From Prochlorococcus sp. AG-402-M23 (lineage in GTDB: Bacteria; Cyanobacteriota; Cyanobacteriia; PCC-6307; Cyanobiaceae), in the NCBI GenBank assembly GCA_003216575.1, contig QCIR01000004.1, forward strand, positions 1-64,000: DNA of 64,000 nucleotides, read 5' to 3'. The notes below the pieces were generated by a model that worked only from the letters and a program-made list of their open reading frames with translations, searched no databases and was not told where the DNA came from. Below are positions 53,963 to 63,669 of the stretch, one piece after another. The position numbers were made by a program, and so were the translations under genes. Numbering within the stretch: position 1 is the first letter of the stretch; each line of letters starts with the position of its first letter.

Positions 53963-55201
53963 TCAAAACTGCATTGTTGTAATATTTTTTTCTGAATAAT
54001 CTAAGACTTCTTCTCTGGCCCAGCTGTCAATTTCAAGAATTTCACTGAGGCTTGGATTTAGATTTAGGTCGCATTTATGTTTCTCGCAAATCGCCTCAAT
54101 TACTTTTGGAATATCGATAAATTTAAACCTTTCTTCTAAAAATAGTTCTACTGCTTTTTCATTAGCGGCATTAAGCACTGCTGGCATTGTGCCCCCTAAT
54201 TTCCCTGCACTGTAAGCAAGTTCCATACATGGATATTTTTTAGTATCTGGTTCTTTAAAAGTTAAATTGCCTATTTCTGTAAGCTTTAATCTTGGCCACG
54301 GTGTTTTAAGTCGACCAGGCCAACTTAAACAATACAAAATAGGGAGCTTCATATCTGGCCATCCCAATTGACCTAAAACTGATGAATCATCCAATTCAAC
54401 CATCGAGTGAATGATGCTTTGTGGATGGATAATGATTTCGATTTGATCATACGAAAGGCCGAAAAGATAATGCGCTTCAATGACTTCGAGTCCCTTATTC
54501 ATAAGGGTTGCAGAATCTACAGTTATTTTCTTTCCCATGTTCCAATTAGGATGGCTAGTTGCATCCTTGATAGTTGCTTTCACTAAATCTTCTGCTTTCC
54601 AATCTCTAAATGCTCCTCCTGATGCAGTTAATTGTATGGATTTAAATCCTGGAGTAGGCACTCCAGTTGAGAGTCTTGCATTGTCAGCCCATGGCGTTCC
54701 TTGAAGACATTGAAATATCGCTGAGTGTTCAGAATCCGCAGGCAAGAGCCTACTTCCACTTTTTTTTAAAGCAGGAATTACAACTGGTCCTGCTGCAATC
54801 AAAGTTTCTTTATTTGCTAGAGCTAGGTCCTTCCCTGCTTCAATAGCTGCAAGTGTTGGTAGGAGGCCAGCACATCCAACTATTCCAGTTACAACAAGAT
54901 CTGCACTTCCCCAAGCTGCAGCAGTATTAAGTCCTTCGGCTCCCGCCATCAATAAGGGCTTCTTGAATAATTTTGAATTTTCATTGAGACTATTTATTCG
55001 CCTAGACATTTCTGGCAAAAGAGACTCATCGGCTAGTGAAACGACTTCAGGTTGATGAGTTTCAATTTGTTTGATTATTAAATCAAGATTCTTTCCTGCT
55101 GTTAGTGCAACAATCTTGAATTGATCAGGAAACTCTTCTGCAATTTGAAGGGTTTGAGTCCCAATAGATCCTGTTGAGCCTAAAACGCTTATGGCTTTCA
55201 C
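53963..55201 (-). CDS. dxr: 1-deoxy-D-xylulose-5-phosphate reductoisomerase
   Basis: Second enzyme of the MEP isoprenoid pathway, converting DXP to MEP with NADPH. The 412 residues show the NADPH motif [20 protein letters not shown], the [13 protein letters not shown] segment, [47 protein letters not shown] and [15 protein letters not shown]. It supplies precursors for chlorophyll phytol tails and carotenoids. The stop follows the hydrolase's stop without a spacer (convergent). Confidence 0.98.
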   Translation of the reverse strand: MKAISVLGSTGSIGTQTLQIAEEFPDQFKIVALTAGKNLDLIIKQIETHQPEVVSLADESLLPEMSRRINSLNENSKLFKKPLLMAGAEGLNTAAAWGSADLVVTGIVGCAGLLPTLAAIEAGKDLALANKETLIAAGPVVIPALKKSGSRLLPADSEHSAIFQCLQGTPWADNARLSTGVPTPGFKSIQLTASGGAFRDWKAEDLVKATIKDATSHPNWNMGKKITVDSATLMNKGLEVIEAHYLFGLSYDQIEIIIHPQSIIHSMVELDDSSVLGQLGWPDMKLPILYCLSWPGRLKTPWPRLKLTEIGNLTFKEPDTKKYPCMELAYSAGKLGGTMPAVLNAANEKAVELFLEERFKFIDIPKVIEAICEKHKCDLNLNPSLSEILEIDSWAREEVLDYSEKNITTMQF

Positions 55202-55293
55202 ATTGTGAAGTCAAGTATGACCAGTCTCCCATTTAAAGGTATAACCCAGTTATATATTTACCAGTTTCTTCTGGATTTTAATAGAGATTTATT

Positions 55294-56619
55294 ATGCAAG
55301 AAAGGGAACAATGGAGATCAGGACTAGGATTCGCACTCGCCGCGGCCGGAAGTGCTGTAGGTCTTGGAAATCTTTGGGGCTTTGCTTATAGGTCATCTCA
55401 AGGCGGTGGACTTGCTTTTCTTATCCTTTATGTATTGGTTGTTTTAGTTGTTTGCCTACCTGTCTTGGTTGCAGAGATGGTATTGGGGAGAAGTACTGCA
55501 AGTAGTCCTTTCCTTGCTCCAATCAAAGCTGCTGGAGAGAATTGGAAGCCTCTAGGTTGGTTATTTGCAATAGCTTCTTGTGGAATTCTTTCTTATTACG
55601 CAGTGATAATGGGATGGACAATTGATACTTTCTTCCATTCCTTATTTATTGGCCTACCCTCAGATATGACTGAGGCGGGAGAATTTTTTGGTAAAATTAG
55701 CAGTGGTAATAGTGTATTTGTAGGTCAAATAATCAGCTTATTGTTAACTGCTTTTGTTGTTGTTGCAGGCGTTCGTGGAGGTATAGAAAAACTAACAAAA
55801 TGGGCAATGCCATTTTTATTTGGACTCCTTTTGTTGTTAGCTATATGGGCTGCAACGTTATCTGGGGCATGGGAAGGATACACATCATTTTTACTTAAAT
55901 GGGATTCATCTCAACTTTTTGATAAAAACACAATAAGTAATGCATTTAAACAAGCTTTCTTTTCTTTAAGTTTGGGTATTGGAATTATGGTTGCCTATTC
56001 TTCATATCTAAACCGTAAAAATCATCTTCCTAAAGAAGCTTTGAGAGTTGCAACTTTGGATACTGCTGTGGGTTTACTTGCCGGGCTTATTACATTCCCT
56101 GTCGTTATGAGTTTTGGTTTGAAAGATGTTATCAGTGAATCAACTGTTGGGACTTTATTTATTGCTCTTCCAACTGGATTTGCAAATCTTGGATTTATTG
56201 GGAGATTAATTGCTGCCGTTTTCTTCGGATTGGCCTTTATAGCTGCTATTACTTCTTCTATTTCATTAATGGAAGTTCCAGTATCTTCTTTGATGGATAG
56301 GCTGAATTGGAGTAGGAAGAAGGCCGTTTGGACTTCAACATTATTGATCTTCTTGATTGGAATACCGTCTGCTATTTCTACAGACTTTTTAGGCAAGTCC
56401 GATGCTATCTGTAATACACTCTTGATATTAGGTGGTCTTCTAATTTCAATTCTTTTGGGTTGGATTGTTCCAAATCGTTATGATGAGGATCTTGCAAATT
56501 CTAATGCTAATTTAAGAGTTAGAAGGTATCTAAAATTTATGCTGCGCTGGGTATCACCGCCAGTTATTGCTATAGGACTTTATTTAACAGTCTTATCCAC
56601 AATAGAAACATTTGCTTAA
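55294..56619 (+). CDS. Sodium-dependent transporter, NSS family
   Basis: A 441-residue secondary transporter of the neurotransmitter:sodium symporter (SNF/LeuT-like) family with about eleven helices. The first helix holds the unwound sodium-site segment FALAAAGSAVGLGNLWGFAY (RxxxGxAVGLGNxWRFP in typical members; here WGF replaces WRF), followed by GGGLAFLILYVLVVLV. The substrate, often an amino acid, is not identifiable. It is convergent with cysS (4-base overlap at 56616-56619). Confidence 0.93.
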   Translation: MQEREQWRSGLGFALAAAGSAVGLGNLWGFAYRSSQGGGLAFLILYVLVVLVVCLPVLVAEMVLGRSTASSPFLAPIKAAGENWKPLGWLFAIASCGILSYYAVIMGWTIDTFFHSLFIGLPSDMTEAGEFFGKISSGNSVFVGQIISLLLTAFVVVAGVRGGIEKLTKWAMPFLFGLLLLLAIWAATLSGAWEGYTSFLLKWDSSQLFDKNTISNAFKQAFFSLSLGIGIMVAYSSYLNRKNHLPKEALRVATLDTAVGLLAGLITFPVVMSFGLKDVISESTVGTLFIALPTGFANLGFIGRLIAAVFFGLAFIAAITSSISLMEVPVSSLMDRLNWSRKKAVWTSTLLIFLIGIPSAISTDFLGKSDAICNTLLILGGLLISILLGWIVPNRYDEDLANSNANLRVRRYLKFMLRWVSPPVIAIGLYLTVLSTIETFA

Positions 56620-58118
56620 TCTGAAAGTTGTTTCCATTCAGTAACACCTTTAGGTTTATCAATTAAATCAATTCCAATATTTTTCAAATCAGCTCTTATT
56701 TTATCAGCAAGTAAAAAGTCTTTATTAGCTTTCGCTAAGGATCTATTCTTGATAAGCTCTTCAATTTTATTAGTGTCAAGTTTCGTATTGTTTTTTGGTT
56801 CTTTTTGATTAAAATCTACTTTTAAGCCCAGAACTCCTGCTAACTCAGAGAGTAGTTCCCATTTATTAAAAACTTGATTTAAAATATCTTCGTCAACTTC
56901 ATGGATATCTTTTTCTTTTAATAAATTTAGGCACTTTCTAATAGGTTGAGACAATTCAAAAAGTATAGATAAGGCCCCAGATGTATTTAGGTCGTCATCC
57001 ATATAGCTTTCAAAGTCTGATAATAATTTAAATGAGTCTTTATCAAGTTTAATGTTGGCAGATCTTTTTATCGGTTTATCTAGGTTGATTTCATTTTTAG
57101 CTTTATCTTTAATTTTATAAATATAACCAAAAGACAGGCAATTATTTAATCTTTCCCAACCTTTTGAAGCAGCTTTTAGCGCTTCTTCAGTAAAATCTAG
57201 GGGCTTACGGTAATTAGTTTGTAATACAAAAAATCTCAAAGTCATAGGTGAAATATCTTCATCTAATAAAGACCTAATGGTTGTAAAATTCCCTAGTGAT
57301 TTGCTCATCTTTTCACCCCTCACATTCACCATTCCATTGTGAAGCCAGTATTTTGCTAACTCCTTCCCATTACAGGCTTCAGATTGAGCTATTTCATTCT
57401 CATGATGAGGAAATATCAGATCTGAACCACCAAGGTGAATATCAATACTTTCTCCTAATTCTTGTTTAACCATTGCTGAACACTCAATATGCCAACCTGG
57501 TCTGCCTTTCCCCCAAGGCGAAGAGTAACTAACCTCACCTGATTTGGACTTTTTCCAGAGAGCAAAATCAAGCGAGCTCTTTTTACTTTCTTTTTGATTT
57601 GTTTTTAATCTCCCTGCTGCATTATCTATCTGATTCTCAATTTCTCTTCCACTAAGTTTCCCATAATTTTTATGTTTATCTACTGAAAAATAAACATCAC
57701 CATTTGATGAGTAAGCTACTTTTTTTTGTTCTAATTCTTCTATGAAATTAATAATTTGATGGAGGCATTTTGTTGCTCTTGGCATGCTACTTGGTCTAAG
57801 AATGGAAAGAGTATCCATGTCTTTGTGAAATTCATCAATATTTCTTTCACTTAATTCATCAGTAGAACATCCTTCTTTATTTGCTCGATTAATAATTTTG
57901 TCATCAATATCAGTGAAGTTTTGTACAAATTTAACTTCAAATCCTTTCCAAATTAGATACCGTCTTAATACATCCCAATTAAGATAACTTCTTGCATGAC
58001 CAAGATGACAAAGATCATAAACAGTTACACCGCAACAATATATTTTAACTTGATTAGGATTTATAGAAATAAAATCCTCTTTCTTTTTCGATAAGGTGTT
58101 TGTGAATTTTAGGGACAA
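56616..58118 (-). CDS. cysS: Cysteinyl-tRNA synthetase
   Basis: Class I synthetase for cysteine. The 500 residues contain the HLGH signature (38-41) and the KMSKS loop (KMSKSLGNF near 275), and zinc-ligand residues include C29 in YCCGVTVYD and the WHIECSAM and HHENEIAQSEA segments. The C-terminal helical anticodon-binding region covers about 330-500. It lies 43 bases behind polA on the same strand. Confidence 0.97.
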   Translation of the reverse strand: MSLKFTNTLSKKKEDFISINPNQVKIYCCGVTVYDLCHLGHARSYLNWDVLRRYLIWKGFEVKFVQNFTDIDDKIINRANKEGCSTDELSERNIDEFHKDMDTLSILRPSSMPRATKCLHQIINFIEELEQKKVAYSSNGDVYFSVDKHKNYGKLSGREIENQIDNAAGRLKTNQKESKKSSLDFALWKKSKSGEVSYSSPWGKGRPGWHIECSAMVKQELGESIDIHLGGSDLIFPHHENEIAQSEACNGKELAKYWLHNGMVNVRGEKMSKSLGNFTTIRSLLDEDISPMTLRFFVLQTNYRKPLDFTEEALKAASKGWERLNNCLSFGYIYKIKDKAKNEINLDKPIKRSANIKLDKDSFKLLSDFESYMDDDLNTSGALSILFELSQPIRKCLNLLKEKDIHEVDEDILNQVFNKWELLSELAGVLGLKVDFNQKEPKNNTKLDTNKIEELIKNRSLAKANKDFLLADKIRADLKNIGIDLIDKPKGVTEWKQLSD

Positions 58119-58161
58119 TTTCTTAGATAAAAGTGTGAGAAATTATTGAATTTGTCAGCAA

Positions 58162-61122
58162 CTATTTTGCCTCCATCCAATTTACTCCAACGCCAGTTTC
58201 AACGATAAGAGGGACACTAAGTTTTACAGCATTTTCCATAGTGTTTTGGACAAGGAGTTTTGTTTTCTCCAAATCTTTAGGATCAACTTCTAGCACGAGT
58301 TCATCATGCACTTGAAGTAGAATTTTCGCTGCCAATCCAGTCTTTCTTAAAGCTGAATTCAATTGAATCATTGCTAGCTTAATTATGTCTGCACTTGAGC
58401 CTTGAATAGGTGCGTTTGCTGCGGCCCTTAATTGTTGTGCTTCCATCCCTGCTCTTCTGGCAGTAGTTAAATCAATTTCATTTGGTGGAGTTCCTAGAAG
58501 TCTTCCAAGCCCATTTTTATTGAAATGAAAATAACGTCTTCTCCCTAGTAATGTTTCAACAAACCCTTGGCTTAGGGCAAGTCTTTCTTGATATTCTAAG
58601 AATTTAAAAACGGCTGGATAACGTTCTTTGAATTTACTTAAAAAATATTTTGCTTCTATTAATGAAACGCCCGTTGATCTTGCAAACCTTTGAGCCCCCA
58701 TACCATAAATAACCCCAAAATTTATTGTTTTTCCTATTCTTCTTTCATCGGCGTCAATGGCATCTTTTTCAAATAAAATTTTTGCTGTTAAAGAGTGGAC
58801 ATCTTCATTTTTTAAAAAAGCATTTTTTAGAACTTCTTCACCTGAAAGATGTGTGAGGATACGAAGTTCAATTTGTGAATAGTCTGCGCTTAGAAGTTTC
58901 CAATCTTTTTGCGGAAGAAAAGCTTTTCTTATTCGTCTACTAAATTCAGTTCTGATAGGTATATTTTGGAGATTTGGATTGCTGCTACTTAATCTTCCAG
59001 TAGCGGTTACGGCTTGATTGAAATCTGTATGTACTCTTCCCGTTTCTTTTTCAATAAGTTGAGGCAAAGCATCTACATAAGTATTAAGTAACTTGCTTAT
59101 AGTGCGATGTTCAATGATCATTTTTACTATTGGATGGTCTGATTCTAGCTTTTCCAATACACCTGCATCTGTACTCCATCCTGTTTTTGTTTTTCTTGAT
59201 TTCTTCCTATCTAAATCAAGTTTCTCAAAAAGTAATTCACCTAATTGTTTAGGTGATGAAAGGTTAAACTCACTTCCTGCAACCTTATACACTTCTTCCT
59301 CGATAGTATTTAATTTTTTTGTAAACTCTAAAGATAAATCTTTTAGATAAGGTATATCAATAATGATGCCAGTGGATTCGATTTCTGCTAAAACCTGCTC
59401 AAGTGGTTGTTCAACTTCATTTAGTAAGTTTATTAATTTTGGACTTTTTTCTTTTAATCTATCAATATAAATAATTGCTAATTTTCTTGTTAAATAAACG
59501 TCCATCCCGCAGTACATACTCGCAGACTTAATGTCCACATAAGAAAAGTCTTCTCCTTTTTTGACAACATCAGAAAAACTTTTGGGCTTAAATCCAAACT
59601 CTCTATAAGCAATTTCATCTAAACTATGTTTAAGAGTTGCATCACATATATAATCTGCAAGTAACGTATCAATTACAACGCCATTTAATATAATTCCGTG
59701 TCTTAATAAAATCAGTCTGTCGTATTTTGCATTCTGTAGGGTTTTAGGATTTTCATTACTCGAGAACCAATCCTGAAGTGCAAAAATAACTTCTTCGATC
59801 TTTAATTGATTTATGTGATTAATTTCTATTAAATCGGCTTTTTTATTTTGATGTCCAATTGGTATATAAACTATATCTTTTAATGATTCACCAAAACAAA
59901 ATCCTAAGCCAACAAGTTCAGCTTTAAAAGGATTCAAATTGGTTGTTTCGGTATCAATGGCTATTGGTTTTGTCGCATCAGTATGTTTCATTATTTGTGC
60001 AACAAAATTATTAAGGTCTTCCAGATTGTCTATAATCTTAGGCTCTATCTGAGGGATCTCTTTTGTTTCATTAAGCCTAGTTAGTTCAATATTATCGCTC
60101 TTATTATTAACGATCATACTTTCTTTTAATGAGCGGTTATTGTCTTGCTCTGATAATCCTTCTTTAGAAAATAGAACTTTAAAAGTTGAAACTTGTTTTA
60201 ATAAACTATGTAACTCAAGTTTTTCAAGGCTTTCAGTTAGTTTTGATTCGTTAATCCCCTCTAAGTTATGTTCTATTTTTGGACTTATAGGAATTTTAAT
60301 TAATATTTCTGCAAGTTTTCTTGAGAGATATGCATTAGCTTTGTCTGCTTTTAGCTTTAATCTTACGGCTCCTTTTATGGCGCCTCTTTTAGCTTTTTCG
60401 CCTTCTTTCTCTAGCTCTTGGAGTGATTTATAAACCCCATCGAGATCATTGTTTTCGTTTAAAAGATTTATAGCCGTTTTTGGACCAACTCCTTTGACTC
60501 CTGGAATATTATCTGAGCTATCACCAGTTAAGGCTTTCAGATCAATAACTTTATTTGGATTGACTCCAAGTTTCTCCCTTACGCCCTCTTCCTTAATAAG
60601 TTTAGGATTGCCACTTTTTGCGTAGGGTCCTCCTCCCATGTACAAGACTGCTATATCTCTTGCATCATCCACTAATTGAAATAAGTCTCTATCTCCAGAA
60701 AGAATTCTGACACTCCATCCTTTTTCAGCGGCATTGTTAGCGAGTGTTCCTAAGACATCATCCGCCTCATAGCCTGGGGCTTTGCAGATTGAGAGATTCA
60801 GGCTTTCTTTGAGAATCTCTTCAAGCTTGTCTAAATCTTGAAAAAATATATCTGGTGCGACATCTCTATTTGCTTTGTAGTTTGGATCTTCTTTGTGGCG
60901 AAATGTTGGCTCAGCGGTATCAAAAGCAATTGTTATTCCTTTTGGTTTGAGAGATTTACAATTATCTAAAAGGCTTTTTAGAAAACCATAGGTAACACTC
61001 GTAGGGAAACCATCTTTTGTCGTAAGGCCTCCTTCCCCCCCTTTGCTAAAAGCATAAAAACTTCTAAAAGCTAAAGAGTGGCCATCTATTAATAATAAAG
61101 TTGGCTTTTTTATTTCTTTCAT
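58162..61122 (-). CDS. polA: DNA polymerase I
   Basis: A 986-residue polymerase with all three activities. The 5' nuclease (about 1-310) starts LLIDGHSLAFRSFYAF and contains KALTGDSSDNIPGVKGVGPK. The 3'-5' exonuclease (about 365-570) is intact: AIDTETTNL (D-x-E), NAKYDRLILL, and YCGMDVYLTRKL. The polymerase (about 590-986) shows SADYSQIELRILTHLSGEE, RRIGKTINFGVIYGMGAQR, and LLQVHDELVLEV. It repairs DNA and replaces Okazaki primers. Confidence 0.98.
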   Translation of the reverse strand: MKEIKKPTLLLIDGHSLAFRSFYAFSKGGEGGLTTKDGFPTSVTYGFLKSLLDNCKSLKPKGITIAFDTAEPTFRHKEDPNYKANRDVAPDIFFQDLDKLEEILKESLNLSICKAPGYEADDVLGTLANNAAEKGWSVRILSGDRDLFQLVDDARDIAVLYMGGGPYAKSGNPKLIKEEGVREKLGVNPNKVIDLKALTGDSSDNIPGVKGVGPKTAINLLNENNDLDGVYKSLQELEKEGEKAKRGAIKGAVRLKLKADKANAYLSRKLAEILIKIPISPKIEHNLEGINESKLTESLEKLELHSLLKQVSTFKVLFSKEGLSEQDNNRSLKESMIVNNKSDNIELTRLNETKEIPQIEPKIIDNLEDLNNFVAQIMKHTDATKPIAIDTETTNLNPFKAELVGLGFCFGESLKDIVYIPIGHQNKKADLIEINHINQLKIEEVIFALQDWFSSNENPKTLQNAKYDRLILLRHGIILNGVVIDTLLADYICDATLKHSLDEIAYREFGFKPKSFSDVVKKGEDFSYVDIKSASMYCGMDVYLTRKLAIIYIDRLKEKSPKLINLLNEVEQPLEQVLAEIESTGIIIDIPYLKDLSLEFTKKLNTIEEEVYKVAGSEFNLSSPKQLGELLFEKLDLDRKKSRKTKTGWSTDAGVLEKLESDHPIVKMIIEHRTISKLLNTYVDALPQLIEKETGRVHTDFNQAVTATGRLSSSNPNLQNIPIRTEFSRRIRKAFLPQKDWKLLSADYSQIELRILTHLSGEEVLKNAFLKNEDVHSLTAKILFEKDAIDADERRIGKTINFGVIYGMGAQRFARSTGVSLIEAKYFLSKFKERYPAVFKFLEYQERLALSQGFVETLLGRRRYFHFNKNGLGRLLGTPPNEIDLTTARRAGMEAQQLRAAANAPIQGSSADIIKLAMIQLNSALRKTGLAAKILLQVHDELVLEVDPKDLEKTKLLVQNTMENAVKLSVPLIVETGVGVNWMEAK

Positions 61123-61148
61123 GAAACATTCATGATGAGATTAATCTA

Positions 61149-62222
61149 TTAATTTTTTCTTTTTTTAGCCCAAGGAGGAAGATCAATAAAAACTTTCTCT
61201 CCAGGTTCTAATCCAGATATTATTGCAGTCTTGCTACCACTACTTGTCCCCAATTCAACTTTTTTAAACGTTGGTTGATTGTTATTTCCAACAACAAGTA
61301 CTCCAGCTTTTCCTTCTTCCGTGACAATTGCAACAGTTGGAATAAGCGTACTAATTTTGGTCGCTCCTGTTTCAAAGTTAATATCAGAAGTCATGCCTAG
61401 TCTTAAGTCTTCAGGCCTATTCGGTAACAACAACGTAACTTCAAATGAAGTTACGTTGTTGTTCTTGATTGCACTTGGAGAGATTTTGGAAACAACTGCT
61501 TTAAAACGCTTATCAGGAAAAGCATCTACTCGAATAGTTGCTTCTTGACCTTTTTTTATTCTTCCAATATCACTTTCAGGAACTTTTGCAACTATCTCAA
61601 GACCTTGAGATAGTTTAACTATTGAGGAGCTTGTAGCCCCGCCCTCTCTTGATGAAGAAGCAGAAGTCGTTGGGGTTACAAAGGCACCAGGCACAGCATA
61701 TCTGCTTGTTATTACTCCTTTAAATGGTGCTCTTATATTTGTCTCATTTTCTTCGACTTCTATTTGTTTAAATTTAGCTTCGCTTCTTAAAAATCTATTT
61801 TTATACTCTTCATACTCTTCTGCACTTATGGCACCTTCATTAAAGAGCATCTTTCTTCTAAGGTAACTAGCTTTTTGAGTCTCATAATTTGCTTTTATTT
61901 CGTCAATTCTAAATTCCAAGTCTCCAAAATCCATTTTTGCAATTAGATCTCCTTTCTTAACCTGATCTCCTTCCTCTACAAAAATTTCATCAAGTATTCC
62001 TTGTCTTTTTGGACTTACATTTACGCTTTTATTTGCTTTTAATTCACCACTTGCTGTTATCAAACCAGGCAAACTGCCGCTTTCCGCTGCAATAGTAAAT
62101 TCAGTTATGTCTTTATTAGATTCATTCCCTTGTGAAAGTTTAAAACTAATCCCACCAACACTTAAGACCGAAAGTGCGATGATACTTATAATTTTTTTCT
62201 TTTTGATGTTTTTCCAAATCAT
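61149..62222 (-). CDS. HlyD/RND-type membrane-fusion (adaptor) protein
   Basis: A 357-residue periplasmic adaptor of an efflux or export system. It has an N-terminal membrane anchor (about 13-28), a lipoyl-like domain (SVNVSPKRQGILDEIFVEEG, then DQVKKGDLIAKMDFGDLEFR), a helical hairpin (about 105-160), then the beta-barrel and membrane-proximal domains (VAKVPESDIGRIKKGQEATI, RVDAFPDKRFKAVVSKISPS). The transporter partner is not in the window. The coding sequence contains a perfect inverted repeat at 61426-61463. Confidence 0.9.
   Translation of the reverse strand: MIWKNIKKKKIISIIALSVLSVGGISFKLSQGNESNKDITEFTIAAESGSLPGLITASGELKANKSVNVSPKRQGILDEIFVEEGDQVKKGDLIAKMDFGDLEFRIDEIKANYETQKASYLRRKMLFNEGAISAEEYEEYKNRFLRSEAKFKQIEVEENETNIRAPFKGVITSRYAVPGAFVTPTTSASSSREGGATSSSIVKLSQGLEIVAKVPESDIGRIKKGQEATIRVDAFPDKRFKAVVSKISPSAIKNNNVTSFEVTLLLPNRPEDLRLGMTSDINFETGATKISTLIPTVAIVTEEGKAGVLVVGNNNQPTFKKVELGTSSGSKTAIISGLEPGEKVFIDLPPWAKKRKN
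61426..61463. repeat. Perfect 18-base inverted repeat inside the adaptor gene
   Basis: AACAACAACGTAACTTCA at 61426-61443 is the exact complement of 61446-61463, separated by two A. The stretch codes for NNNVTSFEVTLLL on the minus strand, so the mRNA should form a long hairpin within an otherwise normal reading frame. No T-run follows, so it is not a standard terminator. Confidence 0.95.
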
Positions 62223-62385
62223 GTTGTAAAAGTCAAGTCCTCAAGAGTTTTAGAAGTTTTGATCAAAGAAAAAGCTTAAAAAACTTTCCTTTGGAGATTT
62301 ATAACTATATTTTCGCTGTTAAAGGGCACTATTGGGTTTAATTTAGTCAAATTAATTAGCTGGCGTCTTTCAAAGACCCATATAA

Positions 62386-63477
62386 ATGCTTAAGGCCGGA
62401 ATTGTTGGACTGCCAAATGTTGGGAAGTCGACTTTGTTTAATGCTCTTGTCGCGAATGCTCAAGCTCAAGCAGCAAACTTTCCTTTTTGTACGATTGAAC
62501 CCAATGTTGGCTCTGTTTCAGTCCCTGATCATCGTCTGAATTTGCTTGGTGATCTTAGTAATAGTAAGCAAATCATTCCAACTAGAATGGAGTTTGTGGA
62601 TATTGCAGGTCTTGTTAAGGGGGCAAGTAAAGGAGAGGGACTGGGTAATAAATTCTTAGCAAATATAAGGGAGGTAGATGCAATAGTTCATGTTATTAGG
62701 TGTTTCCAGGATGATGATGTTATTCATGTTTCTGGATCAGTAGACCCATTAAGAGATATTGAGATAATAAATTTAGAATTAGCTTTAGCTGATTTAAGTC
62801 AGATAGAAAAACGTAGAACTAGATTAAAAAAACAAATAAGTACTAATAAAGAAGCAAAGTTAGAAAATGATGTGTTGGAGAAATTAAGCTTAGCTCTTGA
62901 AAATGAAAAAGCAGTTAGACGTATTTCGTTAACTGATGAAGAAAAAAAATTGATTAAACCATTAGGTTTACTAACGGAAAAACCAATTATTTATGCAACT
63001 AATCTTGGGGAAGATGAACTTGCGAAGGGTAATTCCTTTTCAGAAGAAGTAAATACACTGGCAACCAAAGAAGGTTCTGAATGTGTGAAGATTTCAGCGC
63101 AAGTTGAAGCAGAGTTGATTGAATTAGGAGAGGAGGAAAGAGATGATTATTTGAATGGATTAGGTGTAGAGGAAGGAGGTTTAATTAGCCTTATTAAGGC
63201 TACATATCGATTATTAGGTTTAAGCACTTATTTTACTACTGGAGAAAAAGAAACTAAAGCCTGGACTATTTCTGATGGGATGACAGCTCCTCAAGCTGCT
63301 GGGGTGATTCATACAGATTTTGAAAAAGGATTTATTCGAGCTCAAACAATTTCATATAAAAAACTACTTGAAGCAGGATCTTTAGCGGAAGCTCGAAATA
63401 AAGGTTGGCTAAGAAGTGAAGGGAAAGAATATATAGTGAACGAAGGAGACGTGATGGAGTTTTTATTCAACGTCTAA
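62386..63477 (+). CDS. ychF: Redox-regulated ATPase YchF
   Basis: Obg-like P-loop ATPase that binds ribosomes. The 363 residues show G1 [14 protein letters not shown] (8-21), the [20 protein letters not shown] region, a coiled-coil insert (about 120-190), and the TGS domain with [17 protein letters not shown] and the conserved [20 protein letters not shown]. It has a single transcription unit on the plus strand. Confidence 0.97.
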   Translation: MLKAGIVGLPNVGKSTLFNALVANAQAQAANFPFCTIEPNVGSVSVPDHRLNLLGDLSNSKQIIPTRMEFVDIAGLVKGASKGEGLGNKFLANIREVDAIVHVIRCFQDDDVIHVSGSVDPLRDIEIINLELALADLSQIEKRRTRLKKQISTNKEAKLENDVLEKLSLALENEKAVRRISLTDEEKKLIKPLGLLTEKPIIYATNLGEDELAKGNSFSEEVNTLATKEGSECVKISAQVEAELIELGEEERDDYLNGLGVEEGGLISLIKATYRLLGLSTYFTTGEKETKAWTISDGMTAPQAAGVIHTDFEKGFIRAQTISYKKLLEAGSLAEARNKGWLRSEGKEYIVNEGDVMEFLFNV

Positions 63478-63611
63478 AAAATAAGTCATGCCAAGGGCTC
63501 TTAGGGGTTAAGCTAAGGCTTGGTCTAACTATTTGGTCTAACTTTTTGAGACATGAAAACTGGTTTTTGAGACAGGATGTCTAAATAATCAAATATCAAG
63601 GTAATAAAACA

Positions 63612-63629
63612 ATAATGATTATCGTTTTC
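63612..63629 (+). promoter_or_regulatory. Fur/Zur-like box
   Basis: ATAATGATTATCGTTTTC matches 15 of 18 positions of the Fur-box register ATAATGATAATCATTATC. It is 41 bases upstream of the ATG of the P-loop gene. Fur-family repressors (iron or zinc) recognise such sites; which one acts here is not determined. Confidence 0.5.
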
Positions 63630-63669
63630 ATATTCAGTGTATATTCTTATACATTGATTTTTGTGCTGT

